Source of the DNA: Nocardioides humilatus
GTDB taxonomy: Bacteria > Actinomycetota > Actinomycetes > Propionibacteriales > Nocardioidaceae
Reading direction: 5' to 3'
NCBI RefSeq assembly: GCF_008373755.1
Contig: NZ_VUJV01000003.1
Span: forward strand, 1,302,001-1,366,000
Length of the DNA: 64,000 nt
Part shown: positions 26,930 to 36,132 of the stretch, piece by piece
Layout: the number at the start of each line of letters is the position of its first letter
Position numbering within the stretch: position 1 is the first letter of the stretch
Made by a program: the position numbers and the translations under genes
The notes under the pieces: generated by a model
Told to the model about the DNA's origin: nothing
What the model saw: the letters and a program-made list of their open reading frames with translations, nothing else
The model's database searches: none

Positions 26930-27481
26930 TCAGGAGTACACGTGGGGCGCGAGCGTGCCGATGTCGCGCAGGTTGCGGTAGCGCTCGCGGTAGTCGAGGC
27001 CGTAGCCGACGACGAACTCGTTGGGGATGTCCCAGCCGACGTACTTGACCTCGACGGGCATCTGCAGCGCCTCGGGCTTGCGCAGGAGGGTGCAGATCTC
27101 GACGCTGGCGGGGCCGCGCGAGGAGAGGTTGGAGGTCAGCCACGAGAGCGTCAGGCCGGTGTCGATGATCTCGTCGACGATGACCACGTGGCGACCGGAG
27201 ATGTCGGCGTCGAGGTCCTTGAGGATCCGCACGACGCCCGAGGACTTGGTGCCGGAGCCGTAGGACGACACCGCCATCCAGTCCATCTCGACGTGGCGGC
27301 CGAGCGCCCGGGCGAGGTCGGCCATGACCATCACGGCGCCGCGCAGGACGCCGACGATCACGAGGTCCTTGCCGTCGTAGTCGCGCTCGATCTCCTGGGC
27401 CAGCTCACCGAGCCGGTCGAGGATCTGCTTCTCGGTGAACAGCACCTCGACGAGGTCCTTCTCGACTGCCCCAGAGTCCAT
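26930..27481 (-). CDS. hpt: Hypoxanthine phosphoribosyltransferase
   Basis: A 183-residue purine-salvage enzyme converting hypoxanthine or guanine plus PRPP to IMP or GMP. The PRPP-binding loop VVIVDEIIDTG, the flexible active-site loop with MAVSSYGSGTKSSG and the C-terminal base-binding VGYGLDYRERYRNL are all present. The ATG at 27481 is 5 nt after the tilS stop. The tilS-hpt-ftsH series is conserved across Gram-positive bacteria. Confidence 0.97.
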   Translation of the reverse strand: MDSGAVEKDLVEVLFTEKQILDRLGELAQEIERDYDGKDLVIVGVLRGAVMVMADLARALGRHVEMDWMAVSSYGSGTKSSGVVRILKDLDADISGRHVVIVDEIIDTGLTLSWLTSNLSSRGPASVEICTLLRKPEALQMPVEVKYVGWDIPNEFVVGYGLDYRERYRNLRDIGTLAPHVYS

Positions 27482-27486
27482 GGCGC

Positions 27487-28476
27487 TCAGGATGTCATAG
27501 GGGTGGGTCGGAACCGGAGATGGCCGTCGGCGCGATACGCCGTGACATGGCCCGGCAAGCGGACCTCGCCCCTGATCTCGCCCGCAGCGAGGTCGACGAG
27601 GGCGCGCACGTGGAGGTGGGCGAGCTCGCTGTCGATCGCCCCCGCTTCGAGTGCGGCGAGCCGCAGCACTCGCGAGGCGACCGCTCGGTAGTGGTCGTGG
27701 AGAGCCCGGAGCGGGATGCCACCGGTCCCATCAGGGCCGCGGAGGGCGGCGTACGCCGCCTGGGCGATCGCGTCGAGCGCCTCGACGTCGTCGCGGACCT
27801 GGTCGGCCGTCCGCGCGAGCGCCGCGGCGACGCCGGGGCCGAGGTGCTCCTCGAGGACCGGGAGGACCGTACGTCGTACGCGCACCCGGGTGTAGCCGGG
27901 ATCGTCGTTGTGGGGGTCGTGCCACGGCTCGAGGCCCTCCACCTGGCAAGCCGTGAAGGTGTCGTCGCGGGTCACGTCGAGGAGCGGCCGGGCGTAGCGG
28001 TCGTAAGAGCGGCGCATCCCGGCCAGCGAGCGCCCACCCGAACCGCGGGCCAGGCCGAGGAGCACGGTCTCGGCCTGGTCGTCGCGGGTGTGCCCGAGCA
28101 GCACGAGCGCCGCTCCTGCGTGCTCACGCAGCTGCTCGAGGACGTCGTAGCGGGCCTGTCGGGCGGCCGCTTCCGGCCCCAGCCCCTCGGCCGTCACCTC
28201 GACGCGGACCGTTGCCGTCTCGTCGACCCCGATCGCCGCGAGCTGGGCCACCACCCGGGCGGCCTGGTCGGCCGAGCCCGCCTGGAGCCCGTGGTCGACG
28301 GTCGCGCCGATGACCCGCAGCCCGAGCTTGTGCCCCTCGAAGACCGTCGCCGAGGCGAGCGCGAGGGAGTCGGCGCCCCCGGAACAGGCGACGAGTACGA
28401 CGTCGCCCGGCTCCAGGCCCGACAGCACGGCACGCACGCCGCGTCGGCAGGCGGCGACGGCGGGGTGGAGAGTCAC
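27487..28476 (-). CDS. tilS: tRNA(Ile)-lysidine synthase TilS
   Basis: A 329-residue PP-loop ATPase that changes C34 of the AUA-reading tRNA(Ile) to lysidine, an essential decoding step. The ATP-pyrophosphatase motif ACSGGADSLALA is near residue 32, and GHTRDDQAETVLLGLARGSG and family-typical RPLLDVTRDD follow. The short C-terminal region is normal for actinobacterial TilS. The GTG start at 28476 lies 7 nt after the upstream metalloprotease stop. Confidence 0.94.
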   Translation of the reverse strand: MTLHPAVAACRRGVRAVLSGLEPGDVVLVACSGGADSLALASATVFEGHKLGLRVIGATVDHGLQAGSADQAARVVAQLAAIGVDETATVRVEVTAEGLGPEAAARQARYDVLEQLREHAGAALVLLGHTRDDQAETVLLGLARGSGGRSLAGMRRSYDRYARPLLDVTRDDTFTACQVEGLEPWHDPHNDDPGYTRVRVRRTVLPVLEEHLGPGVAAALARTADQVRDDVEALDAIAQAAYAALRGPDGTGGIPLRALHDHYRAVASRVLRLAALEAGAIDSELAHLHVRALVDLAAGEIRGEVRLPGHVTAYRADGHLRFRPTPMTS

Positions 28477-28483
28477 GGCTGCC

Positions 28484-29557
28484 TCAGCCGAGCACGCGGC
28501 GGACCCAGCCCTCGGGGTCGGCCAGCTCGGCCTTCGAGGGCAGGTGCGCAGCGTCGGTCCATACGGCGTTGAACTCGTCCATGCCGACCTTGTCGACCAC
28601 CGCGCGGACGAAGTGGGCACCGTCGCGGTACTGGGCCATCTTCGCCTCGAGCCCGAGCAGGCGTCGCAGGATCCGATCGAGCGGGCCGATGCCCTGGCGA
28701 CGCTTGGTGAACTTCGCGCGGATGTCGTCGACCGACGGGATCACCTGCGGGCCGACGTCGTCCATCACGACGTCGGCGTGGCCCTCCAGCAGCGACATCA
28801 TCCCGGTCACCCGGTCGAGGATCTCGCGCTGCTCCGGGGTGCTGAACATGTCGACGATGCTGCCGCCGTTGCGACCGCTCTTGATCGCCTCGGTGACCCG
28901 CTCGATGCCGCCGTCGAGGAGCGACGCGGGCTCGAGGGTCTCGCTGATCGCGTTGATCTCCGAAAAGAGGTGGTCGCGCATCCACGGCACCGCCGTGAAC
29001 TGCACCCGGTGGGTCTCCTCGTGCAGGCACACCCACAGCCGGAAGTCGGTCGGGTCGACGCCGAGCTCGCGCTCGACGTGGACGATGTTGGGCGCGACCA
29101 GCAGCAGGCGGCCGGCCGGCTCGTAGAACGGGTCGAACTGACCGAGCACCTTGCCGGCGAGGAAGCCGAGCAGGCCACCGACCTCGGCACCGGTCACCTT
29201 CGACCCGACGAGCTGGGCGATCCGGCCGGGCTCGCGCTTCTCGACCATCTTGCGCATCATCGCGCCGGTCGCGACCTGAAAGGCGTCGGCGTTGGCCTGC
29301 ACCCAGCCGGGCCGGTCGACCACGAGCACCGGCGCAGTGCCGTCCGGGGCGTCGAGACCGGTGAAGTCGCGGACCAGCCCGGTGCTCTTGCCGGCGTCGG
29401 CCCGGAGCTCGGCCACCGCCTCGTCGGCCTCGGCCCTGCTCACGCTCGGGCCGTCGCCGGCCAGCATCGAGCCGATGGTCACCGCGAGCGACCAGTCGAC
29501 CATGTTGCTTCCGGGGTTGCTCCCGGGGTTGCTTCCGGAGGCCGCCTCGCTCGTCAT
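28484..29557 (-). CDS. DUF2342 zinc-dependent metalloprotease-like protein
   Basis: A 357-residue protein of the DUF2342 family, named in databases as a putative hydrolase associated with F420-containing genomes. The zincin motif HEETH (LHEETHRVQF) is visible and is followed by downstream acidic helices. The N-terminus carries a short Gly-Ser-Asn-Pro repeat (GSNPGSNPGSN) before VDWSLAVTIG, the usual family start, so the real start could be later. It sits between dacB and tilS exactly as Rv3626c does. No signal peptide is seen. Substrate unknown. Confidence 0.85.
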   Translation of the reverse strand: MTSEAASGSNPGSNPGSNMVDWSLAVTIGSMLAGDGPSVSRAEADEAVAELRADAGKSTGLVRDFTGLDAPDGTAPVLVVDRPGWVQANADAFQVATGAMMRKMVEKREPGRIAQLVGSKVTGAEVGGLLGFLAGKVLGQFDPFYEPAGRLLLVAPNIVHVERELGVDPTDFRLWVCLHEETHRVQFTAVPWMRDHLFSEINAISETLEPASLLDGGIERVTEAIKSGRNGGSIVDMFSTPEQREILDRVTGMMSLLEGHADVVMDDVGPQVIPSVDDIRAKFTKRRQGIGPLDRILRRLLGLEAKMAQYRDGAHFVRAVVDKVGMDEFNAVWTDAAHLPSKAELADPEGWVRRVLG

Positions 29558-29612
29558 GCGGTGAAGCGTACGGGGCTGGCGGATCCCGCCCTCAGCCAGC
29601 GGTTCGTCGTCG

Positions 29613-31088
29613 TCACCGCGTGCAGTGGCAGGCACCCAAGGCGGCCGCGGCGTCGTCGAGAGCGATCTGGGCCAGGCCGCTGCGCGCCGGGGGCACCTGA
29701 TCGGCGATCAGCGCGAAGACCAGGACCGAGCCGTCGAGGTCGACAGCGATGCCGGCGAGCGAGAAGACACCGGTCAGGGTGCCGGTCTTGGCCCGCACCC
29801 GGCCGGGTCCGTCGGCGGGCGCGTTGTCGAAGCGGTTGGCCAGCGATCCGGTGAAGCCGGCCACCGGGAGCCCGGTCAGCACGGCGCGCAGCTCGGGCCG
29901 GGCGTCGGAGGAGGCCCAGCGCAGCACGTCGATGAGCAGGTGCGGCGACATGAGGTTCTCGCGGGACAGGCCGCTGCCGTCGTAGAGGACGCTGCCGTCC
30001 ATGTCGACGTCGCCCGCGGCCAGCACCTTCTTCACCGCGGCCTGACCGCCGACCGACGAGCCGTCGCCGGAGTGGGCGAGACCGGCCTGCCGCAGCAGCA
30101 CCTCGGCCGCCTCGTTGTCGCTGACCTCGAGCAGCCGCTGCACGATCTGCGCCAGTGGCGCCGAGTCGACCGAGGCCAGGTCGCGGGCCGCGGCATCGGC
30201 GACGGTCGAGGTGGCCGCGCCGTCGACGGTGATCCCGGCCTTCGCCAATGCCGTGCCGAAGACCTGCGCGGCGGTCAGCGCGGGGTCGGCCGAGAAGCCG
30301 TAGCCCTGGGGGTCGCGTCCCTCGTCGATCCACAACGCCGAGATCGGCGGCACGACGCCGGTCGGGACGTAGTCGGACGGCCAGTGCGGGTTGACGGCAG
30401 GACCGCTGAAGAGCGAGGCGTCGTAGGCGAGTCGCACCCGCCGTACTCCTTGGGCGCGGAGCGCCTTGGCCGTCGCCTTGGCGAGGGTGACGACGTCGGC
30501 CTTCTTCGGCGCGAAGGTCGCCTCGGTGTTGGTGCCCCACTTGGCCTGCGGGTTGCTGAGCAGGAACGGGTCGCCGCCACCCACGAGGACCACGCGAGGA
30601 GTGGCGCCCTTCTCGAGCACGGTGCGGGTCGTGAAGCGGTGGTCGGGGCCGAGGAGCGACAGGGCGACCGTCGAGGTCACGACCTTGGTCGTCGACGCGG
30701 GCGTCGCGATGTCGGCGCCACTGCTCGCGAACTCGTAGCCGCGACCGCCTCCGCGCAGCGGCTCGACCGCCGCGACGACGTGGGGACCGAGGTCCTTGTC
30801 GCGCAGGAACCGCTTGAGCGCTGCCTCAACGGCGGGGACGTCGAGCGTGGGGCTCAGGTCGGCGACCGGAGCGACGGCACGCGGCTTCTTCACCGGCGCT
30901 ACGTCGACCTCGGGCGGCGGGGCGACCGCTGCCGGGTCGTCGACCGGGGGCGCCGCGTCGTCGTCACCGAGCCCGTCGAGCCAGCCGAGCTGCCAGCCGG
31001 CCACGGCGAGCACCAGGACGAGCGCGAGTGCGGCGGAGACCCAGCCGACAACGGCGCCGCGGACGTGGTCCACGTCACGTTCGGCCAC
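29613..31088 (-). CDS. dacB: D-alanyl-D-alanine carboxypeptidase / PBP4 (DacB)
   Basis: About 491 residues with one N-terminal membrane segment (about 15-35), a Pro/Val/Asp-rich linker and a penicillin-binding domain. Active-site motifs are SxxK as STTK at about 132-135, SxN as SDN in [12 protein letters not shown], and KTG in RAKTGTLTG. It trims peptidoglycan stem peptides outside the membrane. GTG at 31088 is preferred over GTG at 31094 because GAGGGGG is then at proper spacing. It is divergent from ppa, matching Rv3627c-Rv3628. Confidence 0.93.
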   Translation of the reverse strand: MAERDVDHVRGAVVGWVSAALALVLVLAVAGWQLGWLDGLGDDDAAPPVDDPAAVAPPPEVDVAPVKKPRAVAPVADLSPTLDVPAVEAALKRFLRDKDLGPHVVAAVEPLRGGGRGYEFASSGADIATPASTTKVVTSTVALSLLGPDHRFTTRTVLEKGATPRVVLVGGGDPFLLSNPQAKWGTNTEATFAPKKADVVTLAKATAKALRAQGVRRVRLAYDASLFSGPAVNPHWPSDYVPTGVVPPISALWIDEGRDPQGYGFSADPALTAAQVFGTALAKAGITVDGAATSTVADAAARDLASVDSAPLAQIVQRLLEVSDNEAAEVLLRQAGLAHSGDGSSVGGQAAVKKVLAAGDVDMDGSVLYDGSGLSRENLMSPHLLIDVLRWASSDARPELRAVLTGLPVAGFTGSLANRFDNAPADGPGRVRAKTGTLTGVFSLAGIAVDLDGSVLVFALIADQVPPARSGLAQIALDDAAAALGACHCTR

Positions 31089-31187
31089 GGTCACCCCCTC
31101 TCAAGTGCGCGTTCGGGCACATTGTGCGGGAGGATGACCCCGCTAGAGGAAACGGCCGGTGCATTGGCACCGGAAACGGAGGAAGAA

Positions 31188-31700
31188 GTGCTGGAGTTCG
31201 ACGTCCTCGTGGAAATCCCCAAGGGGAGCCGCAACAAGTACGAGGTCGACCACGAGACCGGTCGCATGCGCCTTGACCGCTTCCTCTTCACCTCGACCAT
31301 GTACCCCGCCGACTACGGCTACATCGAGGACACCCTCGGCCAGGACGGCGACCCGCTCGACGCGCTCGTGCTGCTGCAGGAGCCCACCTTCCCCGGCTGC
31401 CTCATCCGCTGCCGCGCCATCGGCATGTTCCGCATGACCGACGAGAAGGGCGGCGACGACAAGGTCCTCTGCGTGCCGGTCAGCGACCCGCGCATGGAGC
31501 ACATCCGCGACATCAACCACGTGCCGAAGTTCGACCGGCTCGAGATCCAGCACTTCTTCGAGGTCTACAAGGACCTCGAGCCCGGCAAGTCCGTCGAGGG
31601 CGCTGACTGGGTCGGCCGCACCGAGGCCGAGGTCGAGATCAACGACTCGTTCAAGCGCGAGACCGAGCGCCTCGCCGCCGGCGGCGACGCTCACCACTGA
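31188..31700 (+). CDS. ppa: Inorganic pyrophosphatase
   Basis: A 170-residue soluble family I pyrophosphatase hydrolysing PPi to phosphate. Motifs are [13 protein letters not shown] near the start, the metal-binding GDPLDALVL, and [14 protein letters not shown] at 31188 is chosen because GGAGG lies 5 nt upstream and [13 protein letters not shown] matches the family N-terminus; the ATG at 31134 would add 18 residues unlike the family. A His-rich end (DAHH) closes the protein. A large hairpin follows. Confidence 0.96.
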   Translation: MLEFDVLVEIPKGSRNKYEVDHETGRMRLDRFLFTSTMYPADYGYIEDTLGQDGDPLDALVLLQEPTFPGCLIRCRAIGMFRMTDEKGGDDKVLCVPVSDPRMEHIRDINHVPKFDRLEIQHFFEVYKDLEPGKSVEGADWVGRTEAEVEINDSFKRETERLAAGGDAHH

Positions 31701-31720
31701 TCCTCGCGCTCCGCGCTCTC

Positions 31721-31780
31721 GTCGCACCTGACGTAGATGTCGTGATTCAGCCGAATCACGACACGTCCGTCAGGTGCGAC
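31721..31780. terminator. Two-storey bidirectional hairpin terminator, ppa / methyltransferase
   Basis: Bases 31721-31733 pair perfectly with 31768-31780 (13 bp). After a 4x4 internal loop, 31738-31748 pair perfectly with 31753-31763 (11 bp) around a loop AGCC. It sits between the converging ends of ppa (31700) and the methyltransferase (31794). No T-tract. Confidence 0.9.
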
Positions 31781-31793
31781 GCTGCTTTTGGGG

Positions 31794-32468
31794 TCAGCCC
31801 CGTTTGACGGCGCGGAAGTAGCCGATCGCTCCGCTCCGTTCGAGTACGACGTCCGCCATCCGCTGGCCTTCGAGCCAGCTCACGAGCTGGTCCCCGGTGC
31901 AGCCCGGGCCGAGCAGGCCGGCCGCGCGACCGACCCGGCGCATCGGCAGGTGGTGCAGGCCGCTGTCGTTGAGCAACGCGCTGCCCGTGATCACGCCGCC
32001 GGGCTTGAGCACGCGCACCATCTCGACCACGGCGCGGGCCGGGTCGGGGAAGCAGTGCAGACCGGTGAAGGACACGACCAGGTCGAAGGCGTCGTCATCG
32101 AAGGGCAGGTCGCCCACGTCGGCGAGCTGCGGCACGACCTGGTCAGCGACCTGGCGCCGCTCGGCAGCACGCAGGGTGCGGTCGAGCATCGACTGCGCGA
32201 TGTCGGCGGCGACGTACTCCACCCCCTGGTCGGGCTTCAGCCCGCGCAGCGCGACCCCGCCCCCGCAGGGGATGTCGAGGATCCGCGCACCGGCGGGCTG
32301 GCGCCCGATCTCCGCGGCGGCGTCGTAGAGCCGCTGCAGGTCGCTCTGGATGCCGAGTCGCCACACGGCTCCGCCGAGCCGGGGGTGCTCGACGGTCCAG
32401 TCGTAGAAGTGCGCCCAGAGCGGGTCGTCGTCCCAACCACCGAGGCCAGGGATGCGACTCAGCTGCAC
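31794..32468 (-). CDS. Class I SAM-dependent methyltransferase
   Basis: About 224 residues with the Rossmann-type SAM-binding motif ILDIPCGGGVALRG, an acidic residue after strand 2 (EYVAADIAQSML), and FDLVVSFTGLHCFPD with the post-motif VRVLKPGGVITGS. The substrate cannot be inferred; the family includes ubiquinone and menaquinone-like methylases. It starts at or just after the acyl-CoA oxidase stop: GTG at 32468 has GAGGAG at good spacing, while GTG at 32474 overlaps the stop. Co-transcription with the oxidase is likely. Confidence 0.82.
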   Translation of the reverse strand: MQLSRIPGLGGWDDDPLWAHFYDWTVEHPRLGGAVWRLGIQSDLQRLYDAAAEIGRQPAGARILDIPCGGGVALRGLKPDQGVEYVAADIAQSMLDRTLRAAERRQVADQVVPQLADVGDLPFDDDAFDLVVSFTGLHCFPDPARAVVEMVRVLKPGGVITGSALLNDSGLHHLPMRRVGRAAGLLGPGCTGDQLVSWLEGQRMADVVLERSGAIGYFRAVKRG

Positions 32469-32470
32469 AC

Positions 32471-34459
32471 TCACTCCTCGCCCCAGGTCAGCAGCGCCTC
32501 CGACCGGAGCATCTCTCGCGGCACCCCGAAGGCGCTGACCAGGTCTCCTGCGAGCGGCCGCACCCGGCGGCACAGGGCGTTGACCTCACGGCTGATCGAC
32601 TTCGACCGGACGCTGGTCAGCCGGCCGTGCTCCATGAACCAGCCGCGGTCGGCCTCGATCGACGACAGGGCGTGGAGGTCGCAGAGCAGGTTGAGGACGT
32701 TCCTCAGCTCGCCCTCCGGCTGAGCCCGCACCTTGTCGACGAACGCGTCGAGGACCAGCCGTTCGACGTGGGCGTGGGCGGCCGCGATGACGTGGTCCTG
32801 GACGCGCGAGAAGACGTCGCCCGGGTTCATGCCCGAGTCCACTCCGCGCTTGAGCCGCTTCGCGACACCGGCGATGCGGTGCTCCTCGCGGAAGCGGAAC
32901 ATCGCCAGGTGGTAGTCGGGGTCGAGGAGACCGGCGTCGGCATCCCAGGTGTCGCTGCCGAAGACGTCCTTGATCCGCTCGAGGAGCTTGTGCGCATAGG
33001 TGCGCTCGAGCACCGTCTCGACCGCGATCCCGGCGACGAACCGCACCATCCCGAGCTGGTCGAGGTCGGAGAAGTCGCTCGCGTAGTCGGTCAGCAGACC
33101 CTTGGCCACCAACTGCAGCAGCACGTGGTTGTCGCCCTCGAACGTCGTGAAGACGTCGGTGTCGGCCTTGAGCGCGGCGAACCGGTTCTCGGCGAGGTAA
33201 CCGGCACCGCCGCATGCCTCGCGGCACTCCTGGATCGTCCGGGTGGCGTGCCAGGTCGCGAGCGCCTTGGTGCCGGCGGCGCGGGACTCCAGGAAGCGCC
33301 GGGTCGCCTCATCGTCCTTGATGCCCGAGAACACCTCGTGCAGGCGGCTCGACAAGATCTCCTGGGCGAAGTGCAGGCCGTAGGTGCGGGCGACGAGCGG
33401 GAAGAGCCGCCGCTGGTGCAGGCCGTAGTCGAGCAGCACCTGCTCGACGCCGGGCTCGGCGGCCTCGAACTGACGACGGCGCAGGCCATACTCGACCGCC
33501 ACGTTGAGCGCGACCTTCGAGGCGCTGAGGCCCGCCGCACCGACGCACACGCGCCCCTGGACCAGGGTGCCGAGCATCGTGAAGAACCGCTTGTTGGCGT
33601 TCTCGATCGCGCTCTCGTAGCGGCCGTCCTCGGTGACCTGGGCGAACTTGTCGAGCAGGGCTGAGCGCGGCACCCGGACGCCGTCGAAGCGGATCCGGCC
33701 GTTGTCGACCCCGTTGAGACCCATCTTGGCGCCGTCGTCGGTGATCGTGACGCCCGGCAGCACGGTGTCCCCGTCGCGCACCGGTACGACGAGGGCGTGC
33801 ACGCCGTGGCTCTCCCCGCCCACCACGAGCTGGGCGAAGACGGCGGCCAGCTGCGCGTGCCGCGCGGCGTTGCCGATGTAGTCCTTGGTCGCGGCGGGCG
33901 ACTCCGTCTGGATGACGAACTCCTGCGTCGCGGGGTCGTAGGTGGCCGTCGTACCGAGCGCCTGGACGTTGCTGCCGTGGCCGGTCTCCGTCATCGCGAA
34001 GCAGCCCATGATCTCGCCCTTGACCAGGCCGGCGAGGTAGGCGTCATGGTGCCGCTTCGTGCCGAGCTGGAGGATCGCGCCCCCGAAGAGACCGAACTGC
34101 ACCCCCACCTTGACCAGGACCGACAGGTCACCGAAGGCGAGCGTCTCGAAGGCGGCCACCGACGCGCCGATGTCGCCGCCGCCGCCGTACTCCTGCGGGA
34201 AACCCATGCCGGTCTGACCGGTCGCCGCGAGCTCGACGACGACGTCCTTGACGCGTTCGCGGAACTCGGCCCGGGTCATCGTCTCGGCGTCGTCGAGCAC
34301 GTCCTTGTATTGGACGAGGCCGTCACGCACGGTGTTGCGGATGTCGGCGTAGTCGCCGTCGAGGAGAGCGGTCAGGGCCGGTACGTCGACACGGAGCTCG
34401 CCGTAGGGCGACGCCTCCGCGGTCGAGTCCGTCGAGGGCTGCTGCACGTCGCTTGCCAT
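32471..34459 (-). CDS. Acyl-CoA oxidase / acyl-CoA dehydrogenase family protein
   Basis: A 662-residue flavoprotein, long like acyl-CoA oxidases rather than 380-residue dehydrogenases. The FAD/substrate stretch CFAMTETGHGSNVQALGTTA, followed by DGAKMGLNGVDNGRIRFD, lies in the first half. ECREACGGAGYLAENRF and the catalytic-base region TFEGDNHVLLQLVAKGLL are in the middle, and an extra C-terminal ACOX-like helical domain follows. It should introduce the trans-2 double bond in a fatty or other acyl-CoA. No thiolase is near. It may belong functionally with the lipid genes at 41.5-47.6 kb. Confidence 0.9.
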   Translation of the reverse strand: MASDVQQPSTDSTAEASPYGELRVDVPALTALLDGDYADIRNTVRDGLVQYKDVLDDAETMTRAEFRERVKDVVVELAATGQTGMGFPQEYGGGGDIGASVAAFETLAFGDLSVLVKVGVQFGLFGGAILQLGTKRHHDAYLAGLVKGEIMGCFAMTETGHGSNVQALGTTATYDPATQEFVIQTESPAATKDYIGNAARHAQLAAVFAQLVVGGESHGVHALVVPVRDGDTVLPGVTITDDGAKMGLNGVDNGRIRFDGVRVPRSALLDKFAQVTEDGRYESAIENANKRFFTMLGTLVQGRVCVGAAGLSASKVALNVAVEYGLRRRQFEAAEPGVEQVLLDYGLHQRRLFPLVARTYGLHFAQEILSSRLHEVFSGIKDDEATRRFLESRAAGTKALATWHATRTIQECREACGGAGYLAENRFAALKADTDVFTTFEGDNHVLLQLVAKGLLTDYASDFSDLDQLGMVRFVAGIAVETVLERTYAHKLLERIKDVFGSDTWDADAGLLDPDYHLAMFRFREEHRIAGVAKRLKRGVDSGMNPGDVFSRVQDHVIAAAHAHVERLVLDAFVDKVRAQPEGELRNVLNLLCDLHALSSIEADRGWFMEHGRLTSVRSKSISREVNALCRRVRPLAGDLVSAFGVPREMLRSEALLTWGEE

Positions 34460-34491
34460 GGGCGCACGCTACTCGCGGCGCGAGACCCGCG

Positions 34492-35832
34492 TCAGGGTCG
34501 AGCGAAGAAGTTCGGCGGAATCCAGTAGTACATGGACTCCTCGCTCACGTCGCGACCGGTGCGCGGGGCGTGGATGATCATGTTGTTCCCGGCGTAGAGC
34601 GCGACGTGGTAGATCGAGCTCGGGTCGCTCGACGAGCCCCAGAACACCAGGTCGCCGGGCTGCAGGCTGCCGGACGAGATCGGCGTCGACTGGGCGTACT
34701 GCGCCACCGAGTAGTGCGGGAGCGACTTCCCTGCCGCCGCCCAGGCGCCCATGGTGAGGCCCGAGCAGTCCCACGAGTCCGGACCGTCGGCCGCCCAGAC
34801 GTAGGGCTCGCCGATCTGGGCACGCGCGAAGGCGACGGCCGCAGCGGCTCCGCCGGCGGGCGGCGGGGTGGCCGGGGGCTCCTCGGTGTCGGGCTCGTCG
34901 GACGGATCGTCGGTGGTCGTGTCGTCGGGGGTGTCGGAGTCGTCGGAGTCGCCGGAGTCAGCCGGCGGGTCCTCCTGCTCCTCCTGCTCCTGCTCCTGCT
35001 CCTGCTGGGCCTGCTCCTCGGCAGCCTCCTGCTGGGCCTGCTCCAGCGCGGCCTGCTCCTCGGCGGCCTGCTGCTGGGCCTGCTCGGCGATCTCCTCCTG
35101 GCGCTGCTGCTCGAGCGCGGCCTGGCGCTGCTGCGCGAGGTCGACGCTGATGCCCTCGAGTCGCGCGAGCTTCTGGAGGAGGAGCGCCTTCTCGTCGGCG
35201 ACGGTGGTGGCTGCGGACTGCGCGGCGGCGACCGCAGCCTCGGCGTCGTCCTTCGCCTCGCCGGCGTCGGCCTTCGCGTCGGCGGCCTCGTCGGTCGCGT
35301 CCTCGGCGGCCTCCTCGGCCTCCTCTGCCTTGCCCGCGGCCGACTCGTAGGCGCTGCGCTTCTCGACGAACTCGCGCTGCACGATCTCGGAGGTCGCGAC
35401 GCGGTCGAGCGCGCTGGAGAGCCCGTCGGCGTCGAGCAGCGCGCTGAACTCGTTGAGGTCAGGGCTGCCCGTCACGAAGCTCTCGAGGATGGCGTCGCGG
35501 TAGTCGTGCTTCACGACCGCCAGCGACCGGTCGGCCCGGCGGGAGGCGCGGGTCGCGACCCGCTCGGCCTTCCGCGCCTGCTGCAACCGCCACACGGCGC
35601 CGTTGTAGGCCTCGGCCGCCTGCTGGGCGGCGATCGAGGCGGCCTCGAGACTGGCGTTGGCGCGGTCGATCTGCGCCTGGATCCCGTCGACGTCGTCAGC
35701 CGCCGCGTCCGCCTTCCGCTCAGCCTCACGGACCTCGCTACGCGTGGGCGTGTGGTGCGCGTTGTCGGCGCTGGCGGGAGCGGTGACGGCCACGAGAGCC
35801 ACCAGGGCGATCCCGATCACGGGACGGCGCAC
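34492..35832 (-). CDS. Secreted NlpC/P60 peptidoglycan endopeptidase with long coiled coil
   Basis: A 446-residue cell-wall hydrolase. A signal peptide ends near APASA. A long coiled coil (about 30-280) becomes extremely Gln/Glu/Ala-rich (repeated QEQEQEQEEQ), then an acidic Asp/Ser/Thr/Pro linker, then the NlpC/P60 domain with the catalytic Cys in WDCSGLTMGAW and His in YHVALYAGNNMIIH. The layout resembles RipA/RipC-type septal endopeptidases, where the coiled coil holds the enzyme inactive. GTG at 35832 is chosen for GGAGGAG 8 nt upstream. Substrate specificity is inferred from family. Confidence 0.92.
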   Translation of the reverse strand: MRRPVIGIALVALVAVTAPASADNAHHTPTRSEVREAERKADAAADDVDGIQAQIDRANASLEAASIAAQQAAEAYNGAVWRLQQARKAERVATRASRRADRSLAVVKHDYRDAILESFVTGSPDLNEFSALLDADGLSSALDRVATSEIVQREFVEKRSAYESAAGKAEEAEEAAEDATDEAADAKADAGEAKDDAEAAVAAAQSAATTVADEKALLLQKLARLEGISVDLAQQRQAALEQQRQEEIAEQAQQQAAEEQAALEQAQQEAAEEQAQQEQEQEQEEQEDPPADSGDSDDSDTPDDTTTDDPSDEPDTEEPPATPPPAGGAAAAVAFARAQIGEPYVWAADGPDSWDCSGLTMGAWAAAGKSLPHYSVAQYAQSTPISSGSLQPGDLVFWGSSSDPSSIYHVALYAGNNMIIHAPRTGRDVSEESMYYWIPPNFFARP

Positions 35833-36016
35833 GAGGTTCTCCTCCGGTCGACGAGTAGGTCTGGTGCACCCGGGGACATCCCCATTCCCCGGCTGCAACT
35901 CGCAGAACGCTAGTGCTCATTCGTCACAAAAGCCACAAAAACCCCAACTTTCTCACCAGTCACCGGCGTGTCGGCTTGCGAACTACAACAATGTAATTCT
36001 CGAAATTCGCCGATCC
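35833..36016. promoter_or_regulatory. NlpC/P60 gene upstream region
   Basis: A 184-bp stretch between the NlpC/P60 start and the repeat array. It includes an AT-richer patch (CACAAAAGCCACAAAAACC and ACTACAACAATGTAATTCTC). I see no ORF and no clear operator. RNA control of such wall hydrolases by ydaO-type c-di-AMP riboswitches is known in actinobacteria, but I could not align the conserved core here. Confidence 0.35.
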
Positions 36017-36131
36017 GCGAAGTGTCGGGGTTGCGCTGACGAAGTGTCAGACCTGGCGGATCCGCGCGCTCAGCACCGACACTTCGACGCGCCAAGAACG
36101 ACACTTCGTCAGCGCAACAGCGACACTTCGC
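36017..36131. repeat. 22-nt-period inverted repeat array A
   Basis: The box CGAAGTGTCG starts at 36018, recurs as CGAAGTGTC at 36040, and its reverse complement CGACACTTCG starts at 36077, 36099 and 36121. Spacing within each set is exactly 22 nt. The left 32 nt (36017-36048) and right 32 nt (36100-36131) are inverted copies with only a 3-nt mismatched block (11 bp, 3 nt, 18 bp). The array starts one base past the stop of the PAP2 gene on the minus strand and precedes the NlpC/P60 promoter. It has no coding potential. A relative lies at 44644-44772. Confidence 0.9.
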
Positions 36132-36132
36132 G

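Noticed and set aside
35833-36016. A c-di-AMP (ydaO) riboswitch in front of the NlpC/P60 gene
   Set aside because: Such control is known for actinobacterial wall hydrolases and DisA is encoded here, but I could not find the conserved aptamer core.
36017-36131. Array A read as a CRISPR
   Set aside because: The 22-nt period with 10-nt boxes leaves only 12-nt linkers, the units invert in the middle, and no cas gene is nearby.
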